Assembly (NCBI RefSeq): GCF_937863485.1
Contig: NZ_CALMFY010000028.1
Coordinates: 1-50,396 of the forward strand
DNA length: 50,396 nt
Source: an uncultured Nostoc sp.
GTDB lineage: Bacteria; Cyanobacteriota; Cyanobacteriia; Cyanobacteriales; Nostocaceae
Direction: 5' to 3'
Each line of letters begins with the position of its first letter. Position 1 is the first letter of the stretch. The translations under genes and the position numbers were made by a program. The notes under the pieces are model-generated. The model did not search any database and was not told the origin of the DNA. It saw only the letters and a program-made list of their open reading frames with translations. Below are positions 17,774 through 27,526 of this stretch, piece after piece.

Positions 17774-18307
17774 TCAGCTTTGAGCATCATGAATTGCTTT
17801 GAGTAGTTCGTCCTTGCTCATTTTGCTACGACCTTTAATATTCAGCGCTTTCGCTTGCTCATATAACTCCCGCTTTGACGGCTCAGACCCATCTTTAACC
17901 TCATGGATAGCTCGCTTGATAGCAGGAGTCCATTCGACGTGTTGCTTACCTTCTTTAGAAGCTTGTTCCTTTGTTTCCTCTGCTTCTTGTTTTTCGTTGT
18001 CGCTCAACTTATCCCACACCGAGGAAGGCAAGTAGCGCTTAGTGACTTTGCCCTCACGGGCGCGGTCTTCACGTTCTTCAGTCTGCCAATCTTGCTCAGA
18101 CCATTCTTCCAGTGATTTTGCTGCTTCGTCTTTTTCGGCTTGCTTATAGTCTCCACCTTGTTTCTCATATTCCCGCACTAAAAGCTGACTTTTTCGCGCA
18201 GACCACTGACCAGGCTTACCACCTTTATCGGATTTCAGAATTTCTTCCTTGAGTTGGCGACGCAGCTCAGGGTGAGTATATTTTTCTTCGTAATTTTCAT
18301 CAGCCAT
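17774..18307 (-). CDS. Charged helical protein, DUF5872-like with C-terminal Rho_N/SAP-like segment
   Basis: ATG at 18307 is chosen because TTGAGG, a Shine-Dalgarno-like site, lies just upstream; it gives 177 residues. It is very rich in Glu, Lys, Asp and Gln, with no hydrophobic segment. The first half contains YTHPELRRQLKEEIL, SDKGGKPGQWSARKSQLLV and REYEKQGGDYKQAEKDE, a pattern I associate with DUF5872. The last about 35 residues (SKRELYEQAKALNIKGRSKM) look like a Rho N-terminal or SAP-like nucleic-acid-binding helix pair. The role is unknown; a stress or DNA-associated protein is only a guess. It is convergent with minE. Confidence 0.7.
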   Translation of the reverse strand: MADENYEEKYTHPELRRQLKEEILKSDKGGKPGQWSARKSQLLVREYEKQGGDYKQAEKDEAAKSLEEWSEQDWQTEEREDRAREGKVTKRYLPSSVWDKLSDNEKQEAEETKEQASKEGKQHVEWTPAIKRAIHEVKDGSEPSKRELYEQAKALNIKGRSKMSKDELLKAIHDAQS

Positions 18308-18536
18308 ATTATTTACTTGCCTCAAATTCTGTGTGTGAAGAATCTTACAAAATTATTTTTCTTTCCTCAACCAAGATTTATTGACTGTTTTTGATAGTTT
18401 TGAAAGCGATAAATATTTTTACCAAGATATGCGGTTTTGTTGATATTTTCCTCTGTCAAAGGGGGAGTCAAAGAACTAAAAATCCTCCGACTTTTTGTGT
18501 AAATAAACTATTAGTATTTCTCCTCTTAAAAAAAAT

Positions 18537-18567
18537 CTCCCGTTGTCAGTAGTGACGACAACGGGAG
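18537..18567 (-). terminator. Rho-independent terminator
   Basis: CTCCCGTTGTC (18537-18547) pairs perfectly with GACAACGGGAG (18557-18567), an 11-bp GC-rich stem with a 9-base loop. On the minus strand it is followed by ATTTTTTTT. It lies 20 bases beyond the stop codon of the minus-strand gene at 18588-19892. Confidence 0.88.
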
Positions 18568-18587
18568 TATGTAAGATTTTTAATAAG

Positions 18588-19892
18588 CTATCGGTAGGCT
18601 ACTTGTGGCCCTGCCCAAATTTCTGTAACCTTTTTACCAAAAGTAATCGGCTGATCATCATTTGTTGTAGTGACAGTTTTACCATCATTAGCAACTTGCA
18701 TTAATGGCCAGTTTTCCTCGCCCAATTCACCCGCCCGAAATAGGACATGATCCGGTTGGCTTTTACTCCAGCCTAACAATATTGCAATTTTTTCATGATC
18801 TTCTTCCTGATTAACAGGAGAAACCGTGTTGGCGTGATTTTTTTGCCGATCCCAAATCACTGCACTATCTGTGGAATCACCTGCGTTAAATATACCTTCA
18901 AACTTGCGTGCTAAGAAGCGATCGCCTTTTTCCGACCAACTAACTGGAACTAATACCCCAATTTGACCATTGGGATCAGTTTCTTCTGACGACGCTGCCT
19001 TTACAGCCTTTATTTTTAATAAAGGATCACTAACAGGAGTAGTTGAAGCCATCACCCACAACTTCTTGCTTTGCATATCTTGGACAAACAGAACGCTGGT
19101 AACACGGCTGTTGTACATTTGGGGTTTTACCTCCAGTTGTACCCGGCTATAAACAGCATATTTACCATCTGGAGAAACCACGGGTATGCTGCGGTAGTGA
19201 CGCACTCCCGAACCACCTTTAGAACTAATTGCCTCTTGAGTAGCTGTAATCCATTTCCAAGGAATAGGATGAGGACTACCTATGGGATCTATTTGTTCTG
19301 CTTGGGACTCCTCAACTGGTTCAACAACAGGTATTTCCGTCGTTGTGCTTGGTTGTGCTTTAAGAGTTGCTGTCAATGATTCAGTAAGAGACTTTTCTTT
19401 AGAGAGAGAATTTTCTCGTCCTTTCAAAGACTTGACATTAGCAGCTTTGAGTTTTCGGATTAAATTAAGTTGACTAATAGGAACATCTGTTAATGGTGCG
19501 AGTTCAACTGCTGCCAAACTATCAGGAACAGTTAAATCGCTATTTGACAAAGAACTATCTGCTTTAGCCAGAGGCTCAATTTTATCTGCTGGTAATACTT
19601 GCAGTTCCTGAACAGCAGTACTTTGCGTTGGCACAGAGTCAAATTCTTTTGTTAAAGAGTTGATTTGATCTGTTTTTAATATTTTAGCTATATCAGGTTC
19701 CCCAACTACAGCTATTTTCTTTGACACAGAGTCAGAATTTCCAGTTATCTGTGTTAGTTTAGCTACTTCGGATCTGACTGGGGTCGAGTTACCTGACGCC
19801 GCTAGCAAAGGTGCAATCAGTATCACAACGACAACGTAATTCAGAAATGGTTGTACGCGGAACCATCCTGATAGCAAAAGGGGTTTAAGCAT
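18588..19892 (-). CDS. Conserved hypothetical protein with N-terminal membrane segment
   Basis: A 434-residue protein. A hydrophobic segment at about 17-33 (NYVVVVILIAPLLAASG) acts as a signal or anchor. Residues about 40-210 are low-complexity, Ser/Leu/Val/Glu-rich and probably disordered. The C-terminal half (about 212-434) is a folded domain with PHPIPWKWITATQEA, VVSPDGKYAVYSRVQLEV and VPVSWSEKGDRFLARKF, which resemble WD40/TolB-like beta-propeller strands (SPDGKY... and SWS..GDRFLAR...). It is probably exported to the periplasm or cell surface. The function is unknown. It is followed by its own terminator. Confidence 0.7.
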   Translation of the reverse strand: MLKPLLLSGWFRVQPFLNYVVVVILIAPLLAASGNSTPVRSEVAKLTQITGNSDSVSKKIAVVGEPDIAKILKTDQINSLTKEFDSVPTQSTAVQELQVLPADKIEPLAKADSSLSNSDLTVPDSLAAVELAPLTDVPISQLNLIRKLKAANVKSLKGRENSLSKEKSLTESLTATLKAQPSTTTEIPVVEPVEESQAEQIDPIGSPHPIPWKWITATQEAISSKGGSGVRHYRSIPVVSPDGKYAVYSRVQLEVKPQMYNSRVTSVLFVQDMQSKKLWVMASTTPVSDPLLKIKAVKAASSEETDPNGQIGVLVPVSWSEKGDRFLARKFEGIFNAGDSTDSAVIWDRQKNHANTVSPVNQEEDHEKIAILLGWSKSQPDHVLFRAGELGEENWPLMQVANDGKTVTTTNDDQPITFGKKVTEIWAGPQVAYR

Positions 19893-20752
19893 TTGGAGAC
19901 TCTCTAGAGGGGCGGTTGCTATGTGAGAAGCAATACCTATGCAGCAATGGGGCAGGCGGTAATTATATGTATAACAAGAAACTAAAAGCTTTGACGAAAT
20001 ATTTTCTTCAAAGTTTGTAGAGTTTTAGAAAAATTAAGTATCATTGTTTACACCTTTTTTACTCAGGTAGTAGTTTTTTTGGCAAAAATATATGAGTATA
20101 GTAAATATGCTGAAAACTCAGTAATTACTACACGATATAGAGTGTTGCAGTTCCTATACCCAACCACACCAAAAACAGGTATTGGTTAAGGGATATTCCG
20201 GGTATAGTTTAGGCGATGACGCTGGCAATTAAGAATGAGATAACTCGGCTATTGGGGATCATAATAGCGATCGCTATTACGCAGCAAACAAGCCAGGTTA
20301 CACACTAAATATAACAGCGCAAACCCTGATAATGGTAAACATGAGGCGTTAGGTAGAAAACCTGGGAAAGCCGATGCATAATACATCATACTCAGAAAAT
20401 ACTGCTGTCAGCAACCCAAAGTTATAAATTGCAATCTCAACTACAAAAATAGTTAAAACAAGCAATAGTTTTTTAGAAACTCAACTGTATTTAACGCCAA
20501 TTTGGGAAAAATAATCGGGAACACAAGAAAATTTACTCGGTAGATGCTCTAGCGGCTCGTGACGATACACCACTAAACGATGAGGCTCACTAAAGGCAGA
20601 TACAGCTTATACTAGCTGTTACACTTGTCAACTTAACTATTAAGTTAAATCTTGCAGCCTTTGGTTTCACCAATACGAAAATATTCTATCACCAAACAGC
20701 CGATATTATTTACCATTAATTAATAGACTAACGATTAACAACTAAATTATTA
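19893..20752. other. Long intergenic region upstream of fmt
   Basis: About 860 bases without a supportable gene. An 18-base palindrome containing HIP1 (TAATAGCGATCGCTATTA) is near 20262-20279. An inverted repeat AACTTAA/TTAAGTT (20630-20636 and 20640-20646, 3-base loop) lies about 107 bases before fmt and may mark its promoter region. Only tiny open frames exist. Confidence 0.45.
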
Positions 20753-21757
20753 ATGAAAATTGTATTCTTTGGTACACCACAGTTTGCTGTGCCCACGTTG
20801 GAAAAGTTATTGAATCATTCAGAATTTGACGTGTTGGCAGTTGTCACCCAACCAGATAAACGCCGGGAACGCGGAAATAAACTTACGCCAACACCTGTAA
20901 AAGCGATCGCTACTACTCACAACTTACCAGTATGGCAACCCGAACGGGTGAAAAAAGACACTGAAACTTTAACCCAACTCAAACAATTAGACGCAGATGT
21001 GTTTGTTGTTGTTGCATACGGACAGATATTATCGTCAAAAATCCTAAATATACCAAAGTTGGGCTGCATTAATGTGCACGGCTCGATTTTACCCAAATAT
21101 CGCGGTGCAGCGCCGATTCAGTGGTGTTTGTATAACGGTGAGAGGGAAACGGGGATCACAACTATGTTAATGGATGTGGGGATGGATACTGGGGCAATGC
21201 TACAAATAGCCACTACACCGATCGGATTACTGGATAATGCCCAAGATTTAGCCGAAAGACTAGCTGGGATCGGTGGGGATCTGTTGGTGGAAACTCTGTT
21301 GAAGTTGGAACGTCAGGAAATTCAACCAATTGCCCAAGATAATTTAGCAGCTACTTATGCCCCTCTGATTCAAAAACAAGATTATGGTTTGGATTGGTCA
21401 AAAAGCGCTATCCAATTACACAATCAAATCAAAGGCTTTTACCCTAACTGCACCGCTACCTTTCGTAACAACCTGTTAAAAATCACCGCTTCGGCTCCCC
21501 TTGCTTCTGTAAGCGATCGCGAGCTACCACCGGAATTACAAGAATTAATTCATAAATTGCCTAATTTGTCAAATATATCAGATAGACCCGGAGAGGTAGT
21601 GAGCATTGCCAAAGGAATTGGGGCGATCGTCCAAACTGGGGAAGGTTTGTTGCTGTTGCGAGAGGTTCAGCTAGCTGGTAAACGTCCCCAGTCGGGATGG
21701 GATTTTGTTAATGGTACTCGCTTAACTGTGGGAGAAGTTTTTGGTGTAGGCAGTTGA
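20753..21757 (+). CDS. fmt: Methionyl-tRNA formyltransferase
   Basis: A 334-residue protein with the formyltransferase fold start [20 protein letters not shown]. The folate and catalytic region [20 protein letters not shown] (about 103-122) includes the conserved Asn and His, with the catalytic Asp in [10 protein letters not shown]. The C-terminal OB-like domain (about 205-320) binds the initiator tRNA. It transfers the formyl group from 10-formyltetrahydrofolate to Met-tRNA(fMet). Length is near the family mean with a small C-terminal insert. It is a single gene between two repeat-rich gaps. Confidence 0.97.
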   Translation: MKIVFFGTPQFAVPTLEKLLNHSEFDVLAVVTQPDKRRERGNKLTPTPVKAIATTHNLPVWQPERVKKDTETLTQLKQLDADVFVVVAYGQILSSKILNIPKLGCINVHGSILPKYRGAAPIQWCLYNGERETGITTMLMDVGMDTGAMLQIATTPIGLLDNAQDLAERLAGIGGDLLVETLLKLERQEIQPIAQDNLAATYAPLIQKQDYGLDWSKSAIQLHNQIKGFYPNCTATFRNNLLKITASAPLASVSDRELPPELQELIHKLPNLSNISDRPGEVVSIAKGIGAIVQTGEGLLLLREVQLAGKRPQSGWDFVNGTRLTVGEVFGVGS

Positions 21758-21769
21758 GGGGTTGCCAAT

Positions 21770-21862
21770 TTTAGATTTTAGGTTGCACCTTTGGTGCGCT
21801 AGAAGCGCAACTTGGATTTTGGATTAAAAAAAATCTAAAATCTAAAATCTAAAATCTAAAAT
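21770..21862. repeat. TAGATTT/AAATCTA heptamer arrays, inverted
   Basis: TTTTAGATTTTAGG at about 21770-21783 is mirrored by five AAATCTA-type units at about 21829-21860. They sit between the 3' ends of two convergent genes. The array could form a long stem and act as a barrier or terminator, as well as being a typical Nostoc heptamer repeat. Confidence 0.7.
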
Positions 21863-22224
21863 TAAATGACTCCTAGCTTTTCATAAAAGCGACAAGATTT
21901 GCAAGGGCCATCTGGGTTGACTGCACAGCGAATAATTTCTGAATGAGCATTGTAGCAGCAGGTGGCATCACCAATTACCCAACGTCCCTCAACCAAACTT
22001 TTCTCAGATGGTCGTTTAGCCGACTGTACGTAAATGGCAATATTATGCAAACGGTATCGCCCAGCTTTAAGTTGGTATCGATGGCGGCGCTCTAAAACTG
22101 CATAGGTTTTACCTTGAAAATCGAGATAGTTTCCGGGTTGGGGTGTCCAATCAAGTTGCACTCTACCGAGGGACTCACGCGGGTGCGTCAGAATCACTTC
22201 GGTTTGTAAAGAGTCTGGCTCCAT
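21862..22224 (-). CDS. Small conserved cyanobacterial protein with C-terminal Cys cluster (DUF6464-like)
   Basis: A 120-residue protein. The N-terminal half is a beta-rich domain (VQLDWTPQPGNYLDFQGKTY and VLERRHRYQL). The C-terminal part carries six Cys within about 27 residues (DATCCYNAHSEIIRCAVNP then GPCKSCRFYE), suggesting a bound metal ion or Fe-S group. I associate this arrangement with the cyanobacterial family DUF6464, function unknown. The ATG at 22224 begins the conserved domain. It overlaps the heptamer array at its stop codon. Confidence 0.72.
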   Translation of the reverse strand: MEPDSLQTEVILTHPRESLGRVQLDWTPQPGNYLDFQGKTYAVLERRHRYQLKAGRYRLHNIAIYVQSAKRPSEKSLVEGRWVIGDATCCYNAHSEIIRCAVNPDGPCKSCRFYEKLGVI

Positions 22225-22331
22225 AAGCTTATGTGATTTGATTTACATTATAAGGATGGTATCGCAATAGCTTTCTTTAGCTTACCGAATTTAGATTACA
22301 ATTAATGATTCACTCTTGGCGCCCCTAAGGA

Positions 22332-23900
22332 TTACGGCAACCAAAAGTCAGGTAGGATAGATTTGCCCAAGTTACGCAAAGTTTGGTTGAGCGATCGCCC
22401 CACTTGTATATGCACTTCATCCTCTTCTACAGCTAAAATCTCAGATAGCTGACCTGATCCCAAATAAGACACCACCAAATTCGCCGCCTCCAAACCAGTA
22501 ACATAAGCCTTTTCCTGTGACCAGGAACCATGACGGTTTACAATCCAATCCCCACTCATAAACACATTCTCAAAACTTGTCTTAGCGGGCAACATATGAC
22601 GATAGCTACCAGGTGCAAAGTGAGTCACCGCCTGAGGTAGCCGAATTACACTGCTATCAATAATCTTTGCCTCCCGAAACGCTGGCACACAAGTTGCTAA
22701 ATAACTCTGAACTATTGGTAAAATCTCCTCATCGCTCAAACTGAGAAACTGATTAGCGTGATAAAAATCAGCTTCAATCACTGTTCCCGGCTCATTTTGA
22801 TATTCATCATGTAGAGCATTCAAATCAAAAAATGTCCAACCTGTAGTTGCGTCGAATCCAAAGCAAGCATTGGAAGGACGAGGAATATCAATTTTGCGGT
22901 CAAACCATAGTCGCGTTGCTAAAACATCAATTGCTCCTAAATTGCTCAAATTACGGAATTCTTCACGGCTTTGTAAACTAGGACTAGTTGAGACAATTTT
23001 CTTCATCCCCGTGATCCCAACCGCAAAAATCACCGCATCTGCTTCAATTACTTCATCACCGCAAACTACAGCCTTGGCTCGATGATTACTATCAACAATT
23101 AAGTCTGTAACTCGGCGCTTAGGTAACACTCGCACACCAGCTTTTTCGATACGTTCCACCCAAGGACGAAATATCTTTTCCCCGACAGTTCCCCGACACC
23201 AAACCACATCAAAATCTGGTTGATGAGCCAGAATAAAAAAGTAAAGCATCCCTAAAGTTGCTGCGGCTGAACATTGTTCACCAGGGGCAAACAAGCCCAC
23301 TAATAACATTGGTTCAAAAGCCTCGCGGTAAAGTCGGAAAGAAACGTTAAAGTCTTTGAACAATTCACGGGCAGTTACAAAGTCATAGCGCCGCCAAGCA
23401 TCATCAGAATTGTCAAAATCAACAACAGCATAAAGTAAAGGCAGGGCGCTGAGGCGGTCAATTAGTGGCAGTCGTTTAAACTGAGTGTAGAGAAAAGTTC
23501 CTAGTGGGGAGGGGAGTCGCGGTAAGTCTTGAAAAATCGGTGATTCAACTTCCAAACCTGCTGGCGAATATTGCGAAGAACGAGTCCAAGTGGTAAAAGG
23601 ATTAATTTCTAATTCATTGATTAGGGAAAAAATATTTTTGTAAGGATACCAAAAGCCATGAATGCCAGCTTCAACAGATTTTCCAGTGGCTGTTTGCCAA
23701 CCTGCCACCAATCCACCGGGATAGGGGCCTGCTTCTAGAAGGGTCACATCATAGCCTTGTTTTGCCAAATGGTAGGTTGCTCCTAAACCAGCCCAACCTG
23801 CACCTACAACTACCACCCGTTTTTGTTCTGACCCTTCTACCATCCCAGCCTCCGATTGTTGCAGTCCATTAACTAATGTATACGAACTTGCCGCTCTCAT
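22332..23900 (-). CDS. Carotene-desaturase-like FAD-dependent amine-oxidase-fold protein
   Basis: A 522-residue flavoprotein. The dinucleotide motif VVVVGAGWAGLGATYHLAKQ lies at about 29-48, with LLEAGPYPGGLVAGW and GIHGFWYPYKNIF following as in phytoene/zeta-carotene desaturases and related isoprenoid oxidoreductases. The C-terminal FAD motif is VFMSGDWIVNRHGSWSQEKA, then VTGLEAANLV. It probably acts on a carotenoid or other isoprenoid at the membrane, but I cannot assign it to CrtQ, CrtP or CrtH. Start choice: ATG 23900 (used) or an internal Met at residue 20 (MVEGSEQKR), which begins closer to the Rossmann strand. Confidence 0.82.
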   Translation of the reverse strand: MRAASSYTLVNGLQQSEAGMVEGSEQKRVVVVGAGWAGLGATYHLAKQGYDVTLLEAGPYPGGLVAGWQTATGKSVEAGIHGFWYPYKNIFSLINELEINPFTTWTRSSQYSPAGLEVESPIFQDLPRLPSPLGTFLYTQFKRLPLIDRLSALPLLYAVVDFDNSDDAWRRYDFVTARELFKDFNVSFRLYREAFEPMLLVGLFAPGEQCSAAATLGMLYFFILAHQPDFDVVWCRGTVGEKIFRPWVERIEKAGVRVLPKRRVTDLIVDSNHRAKAVVCGDEVIEADAVIFAVGITGMKKIVSTSPSLQSREEFRNLSNLGAIDVLATRLWFDRKIDIPRPSNACFGFDATTGWTFFDLNALHDEYQNEPGTVIEADFYHANQFLSLSDEEILPIVQSYLATCVPAFREAKIIDSSVIRLPQAVTHFAPGSYRHMLPAKTSFENVFMSGDWIVNRHGSWSQEKAYVTGLEAANLVVSYLGSGQLSEILAVEEDEVHIQVGRSLNQTLRNLGKSILPDFWLP

Positions 23901-24121
23901 CAGATAACGGGTTGCTATTACAGCGGTTTTCCTTTGGATGCAATACGCGCTTTGGTAGCCCAGCTGTGCGCCCCTACGATCTATATTCCATCGAATTGAA
24001 AACAGCTATAAACTTTGAAAAAAGGCTAAGGGGAAGCAGCTCAGTAAAAATCCCTTGCGGTTAATGCTGAGTTAAGAGTATAACAGAAAACAGAACTAAC
24101 TATTCATAAGGAATAATCCTA

Positions 24122-25024
24122 ATGACTCAATTAGCAAATGTAAAATCCAGTCTGAATGACTTTGAATTACGAGATGGCATTTATTTTCCTAGCGACTATG
24201 AACAATTGAATAATACTCAACATAAAAAAACATGGGATGCAATTGGTAAAACATATTATGGTTCCCAAAAAATTGAAAAAGTTGCAGATACATCGCCCAT
24301 TAAACAAGATTACACTCTGCTAACTGGCACACCTGGAGGTACTTGGAACAAATTTCCGTTGAATAAATCTGTTGATTCTATTCTGGAGATTGGTTCTGGT
24401 TATGGTCGCGCACCTTTACATCTCTCAAAAGCTAAAAATCTGAGATGCAAAAAATATTATGGAATTGATATTTCTGAACCTTTATTGCGGCGGTTAATCA
24501 AAGTTAAACAAGAATATAATTTTTTCCCAGAAGCTGAATTTAACTTGATTTGTAATTCTGCTGAAATATTGCCTTTAGAAGATAATTCTATAGATTTGGT
24601 AATTTCTAACTGCGTCTTTATGCATATCCCAGATGCACAATTAAGAAATTTGTTGGCTGATATATCTCGCGTACTAAAACCTGGTGGAATTTTTGTTTTC
24701 AATCATTCCTTTCACAACAAGTCTTGTCCTTCTCATATTATCCATAATTTTATCAGAAGGCTGAACCCATTTGTGAGAAACCCAGTTTATCTCAAGCAAT
24801 ATTCATCTGCTGAAATTAATGAAATGTTAGCGACTGCTGGCATCCAAACGAAGTGTCCACAATACATTGTCGAACCAACGGAAGAATATGCAATTTTGCC
24901 GGAAACCATTAAAGGAATTCCAGTGCCCTTTGCTAATGCTATCAACAGAAGTCTTAAACCATCAGATGCTTTAAAAGAAACTTTGGCTTATGGTTTTAGT
25001 GCTTACAGCACTCAACTAGACTAA
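24122..25024 (+). CDS. Class I SAM-dependent methyltransferase
   Basis: A 300-residue protein. SAM-binding motif I is ILEIGSGYGRAPLHL (about 88-102), with YGIDISEPLLRRL following as the acidic loop strand. DNSIDLVISNCVFMHIPD (about 154-171) and ISRVLKPGGIFVF (about 181-193) are the post-motif strands of the methyltransferase_11/25 type. The substrate is unknown. AAGGA lies about 9 bases upstream of the ATG. The gene is isolated; codon use is more AT-rich than its neighbours, with many AAT, ATT and AAA codons, possibly hinting at transfer. Confidence 0.87.
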   Translation: MTQLANVKSSLNDFELRDGIYFPSDYEQLNNTQHKKTWDAIGKTYYGSQKIEKVADTSPIKQDYTLLTGTPGGTWNKFPLNKSVDSILEIGSGYGRAPLHLSKAKNLRCKKYYGIDISEPLLRRLIKVKQEYNFFPEAEFNLICNSAEILPLEDNSIDLVISNCVFMHIPDAQLRNLLADISRVLKPGGIFVFNHSFHNKSCPSHIIHNFIRRLNPFVRNPVYLKQYSSAEINEMLATAGIQTKCPQYIVEPTEEYAILPETIKGIPVPFANAINRSLKPSDALKETLAYGFSAYSTQLD

Positions 25025-25042
25025 TTACAGACCACGCCCTAC

Positions 25043-25063
25043 GGGCACAGCAATGCTGTGCCC
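25043..25063. repeat. GC-rich hairpin repeat downstream of the methyltransferase
   Basis: GGGCACAGCA and TGCTGTGCCC pair around one A, flanked by CTACGG and CTACAACAG. This resembles the TGTAGGGGC-type palindromic repeats common in Nostoc intergenic DNA. It sits 18 bases after the methyltransferase stop and may also serve as its terminator. A further decayed copy of the GATCCCCGACTTC palindrome is at about 25178-25208. Confidence 0.6.
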
Positions 25064-25248
25064 CTACAACAGATTTTTCAAAAAGCTTACCAGATAGACT
25101 TTTTTAAGCTTGATCAACCTTATTGCTCAAGAGTGATCTTACCCCTGTTTTGATTTGTGAGAATTGCAAGCCACAGCTCCCCGACTTCCTAAAAGTTGTT
25201 GGGGATCTTGTTTCTTACGAATGATTCAAAATTGCTATATTTGTCAGG

Positions 25249-25296
25249 TAATTTACCAACTTTTTCCAACATATTGAAGCTAAAGTTGGTAAATTA
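25249..25296. promoter_or_regulatory. Perfect 15-bp inverted repeat upstream of modBC
   Basis: TAATTTACCAACTTT (25249-25263) is the exact complement of AAAGTTGGTAAATTA (25282-25296), with an 18-base spacer. It ends 34 bases before the modBC ATG. It could be an operator for a dimeric regulator or a leader hairpin occluding translation; there is no clear Shine-Dalgarno site between it and the start. Confidence 0.6.
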
Positions 25297-25330
25297 GGGA
25301 TTAGTTGAGCTAATTCTTCCCTACGCAACT

Positions 25331-27133
25331 ATGCCATTGGATTTATCGCCTCTTTGGATATCACTCAAAACTTCATTACTTGCTACATTTATCACCTTTT
25401 TCTTGGGGATCACTGCTGCCTACTGGATGTTGGGATATCGTGGCAAAGGTAAATCGTTGATTGAGGGTATCTTAATTGCGCCCCTGATTTTACCACCCAC
25501 GGTTGTCGGTTTCTTGTTGCTGCTATTTTTTGGCAAAAATGGCCCCGTAGGGAAACTTATGCAGCCTTTTGACTTCAGCATCGTCTTTACTTGGTATGGT
25601 GCAGCGATCGCAGCTATGGTAGTTTCTTTCCCGTTGATGTATAAAACTGCATTGGGAGCCTTTGAACAAATAGATGGTAATCTGCTGCGAGTAGCCAGAA
25701 CTCTTGGTGCAACCGAAGCCACAATCTTTTGGCGGATCAGTTTACCCCTAGCACTACCTGGGATTGTAGCCGCCACAATGCTAGCTTTTGCTCGGGCTTT
25801 GGGAGAATTCGGTGCAACGTTGATGCTGGCTGGTAACATTCCCGGACAAACGCAGACAATTCCAATGGCAATTTATTTTGCTGTGGAAGCGGGAGCAATG
25901 AATGAAGCTTGGTTTTGGGCGATCGCAATTATGGTGATTTCTCTATCTGGAATTATTGCAGTCAACTTCTGGCAAGAATTGAGGGAAAAGAAGAGGGGAT
26001 CTGGGGGCACAGAGCAGGGAGCAGGGGGAGAAAATCTTTATACCCCGCACTCTAGCTTTGAATCTGGTGGATTGTTAGTCAACATTGAAAAAATACTTCC
26101 TAGCTTTCATTTAAAAGTTGCTTTCACTACTGATGAGCAACCCTTGGGATTGTTAGGGGGTTCTGGAGCAGGTAAAAGCATGATTTTGCGCTGCCTTGCG
26201 GGGATAGAAACGCCCACAATCGGGCGGATAATTTTAAATGGTAGAGTTCTGTTTGACTTGGAACAAAGGATTAATTTACCCAGTCGCGATCGCCGCATCG
26301 GTTTTTTAGTGCAGAATTATGCTCTCTTTCCGCACATGAGTGTGGCGCAAAACATCGCTTTCGGCTTGCCTAAAAAACTATCTGCTGGGAGTATTAGGGT
26401 ACAGGTAGAGGAGCAATTATTAGCGATGCAGTTGCAGGGATTAGGCGATCGCTATCCACACCAACTTTCTGGGGGTCAACAACAACGGGTAGCTTTAGCA
26501 AGAGCATTAGCAAGTCAACCGGAAGCATTGCTTTTGGATGAGCCGTTTTCAGCACTTGACACCCATCTACGTAGTCAATTAGAGGAGCAAATGACAGAAA
26601 CTCTAGCTGGCTACCAAGGTGTAACTCTATTTGTCACCCATAATATGGAAGAAGCTTATCGGATTTGCCCGAATCTGTTGGTATTGGAGCATGGTAGAGC
26701 CGTTCATTATGGCAGCAAACATGATATTTTCCAGCATCCAGCTACTGTGAGTGTCGCCCAACTTACCGGATGTAAAAATTTCTCCCGCATTGTTCTCCAG
26801 TCATCACAACAGGTAGAAGCGACTGATTGGGGTTGTACTCTTCAAGTTGTTGAACCAGCCAAGAGCGAATTATCCCACATCGGCATTCGTGCCCATCAGT
26901 TAATTTTTACCAACGACTCATCACAGGAAAATACTTTTCCCTGTTGGCTAGTACGAACAAGTGAAACGCCCCATAGAATGACGTTGTTTCTCAAACTACA
27001 TTCTGCTGGCAAGAATTCTCAAGATTACCATCTGCAAGCTGAAGTCTTCAAAGAAAAATGGGCGACGATGAAAGACCAACCTTTTCCTTGGTATGTGCGT
27101 TTAGATCCTCTGCGCTTGATTTTGATGGAATGA
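25331..27133 (+). CDS. modBC: Fused molybdate ABC transporter permease and ATP-binding protein ModBC
   Basis: A 600-residue fusion. Residues about 1-220 are a ModB-type permease with five or six hydrophobic segments and the EAA-like loop RTLGATEATIFWRISLPLA. A short Gly-rich linker (about 222-235) leads to a ModC-type ATPase: Walker A GGSGAGKSM (about 277), the Q-loop region, signature LSGGQQQRVALARAL (about 381), and Walker B EALLLDEPFSALD. A TOBE-like region follows (about 500-600). It should import molybdate for nitrogenase and nitrate reductase. ModBC fusions are known in cyanobacteria. No periplasmic ModA gene is adjacent, so the binding protein must be encoded elsewhere. Confidence 0.92.
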   Translation: MPLDLSPLWISLKTSLLATFITFFLGITAAYWMLGYRGKGKSLIEGILIAPLILPPTVVGFLLLLFFGKNGPVGKLMQPFDFSIVFTWYGAAIAAMVVSFPLMYKTALGAFEQIDGNLLRVARTLGATEATIFWRISLPLALPGIVAATMLAFARALGEFGATLMLAGNIPGQTQTIPMAIYFAVEAGAMNEAWFWAIAIMVISLSGIIAVNFWQELREKKRGSGGTEQGAGGENLYTPHSSFESGGLLVNIEKILPSFHLKVAFTTDEQPLGLLGGSGAGKSMILRCLAGIETPTIGRIILNGRVLFDLEQRINLPSRDRRIGFLVQNYALFPHMSVAQNIAFGLPKKLSAGSIRVQVEEQLLAMQLQGLGDRYPHQLSGGQQQRVALARALASQPEALLLDEPFSALDTHLRSQLEEQMTETLAGYQGVTLFVTHNMEEAYRICPNLLVLEHGRAVHYGSKHDIFQHPATVSVAQLTGCKNFSRIVLQSSQQVEATDWGCTLQVVEPAKSELSHIGIRAHQLIFTNDSSQENTFPCWLVRTSETPHRMTLFLKLHSAGKNSQDYHLQAEVFKEKWATMKDQPFPWYVRLDPLRLILME

Positions 27134-27406
27134 ACGCAGAGATGCACCGGACAGGGGGCATTGCATAAAATGCTTGTGGAGAGTTGGGTTAGACTACGAC
27201 CTGGAAGTCGTCAAACTCCAGTTCTCTGTGAAGCAAGAATTCCATCGGCTAAAAGGCGATCGCTGCTAATATTTTGCAATTAGACCATATACTAGCGTAC
27301 AAGTTAGAAAGTATATCGATCCTATCTGCTTGCAGCAAGATTTAGAGTCAGAGATGGATTGAGTTCTCCTTTTTTGCCTGCACCAGGGTTGATTGTCATA
27401 CTATTT

Positions 27407-27454
27407 CCTGTTTCCCCTATTGCGCGAACGCTAACGCACAATAGGGAAAACAGG
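27407..27454. repeat. Near-perfect 19-bp inverted repeat
   Basis: CCTGTTTCCCCTATTGCGC (27407-27425) pairs with GCACAATAGGGAAAACAGG (27436-27454) with two C-A mismatches on one strand that are G-T on the other. It abuts the direct repeat that begins at 27451. It may be the edge of a short mobile element. The rest of 27134-27406 shows no gene. Confidence 0.6.
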
Positions 27455-27513
27455 AATATTTTGATCCACTGAAGCCGTTAGCCAAAGTTAAAGAGTCACA
27501 TCAGGTAGCATAA
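27451..27513 (+). repeat. Left copy of a direct repeat flanking xisHI, a gene 3'-end relic
   Basis: The frame ending at TAA 27511-27513 reads EYFDPLKPLAKVKESHQVA. The right copy at 28465-28527 reads GYFDALKLLIEVKELDQMV and also ends at a stop. The two DNA copies are roughly three-quarters to four-fifths identical by eye. They look like 3' ends of one gene family duplicated on both sides of xisHI. Family not recognised. Confidence 0.55.
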
Positions 27514-27526
27514 GGAGAGGAAGGAA

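Noticed and set aside
25420..26298. Antisense frames across modBC
   Set aside because: They overlap the strongly supported transporter and have no motifs.
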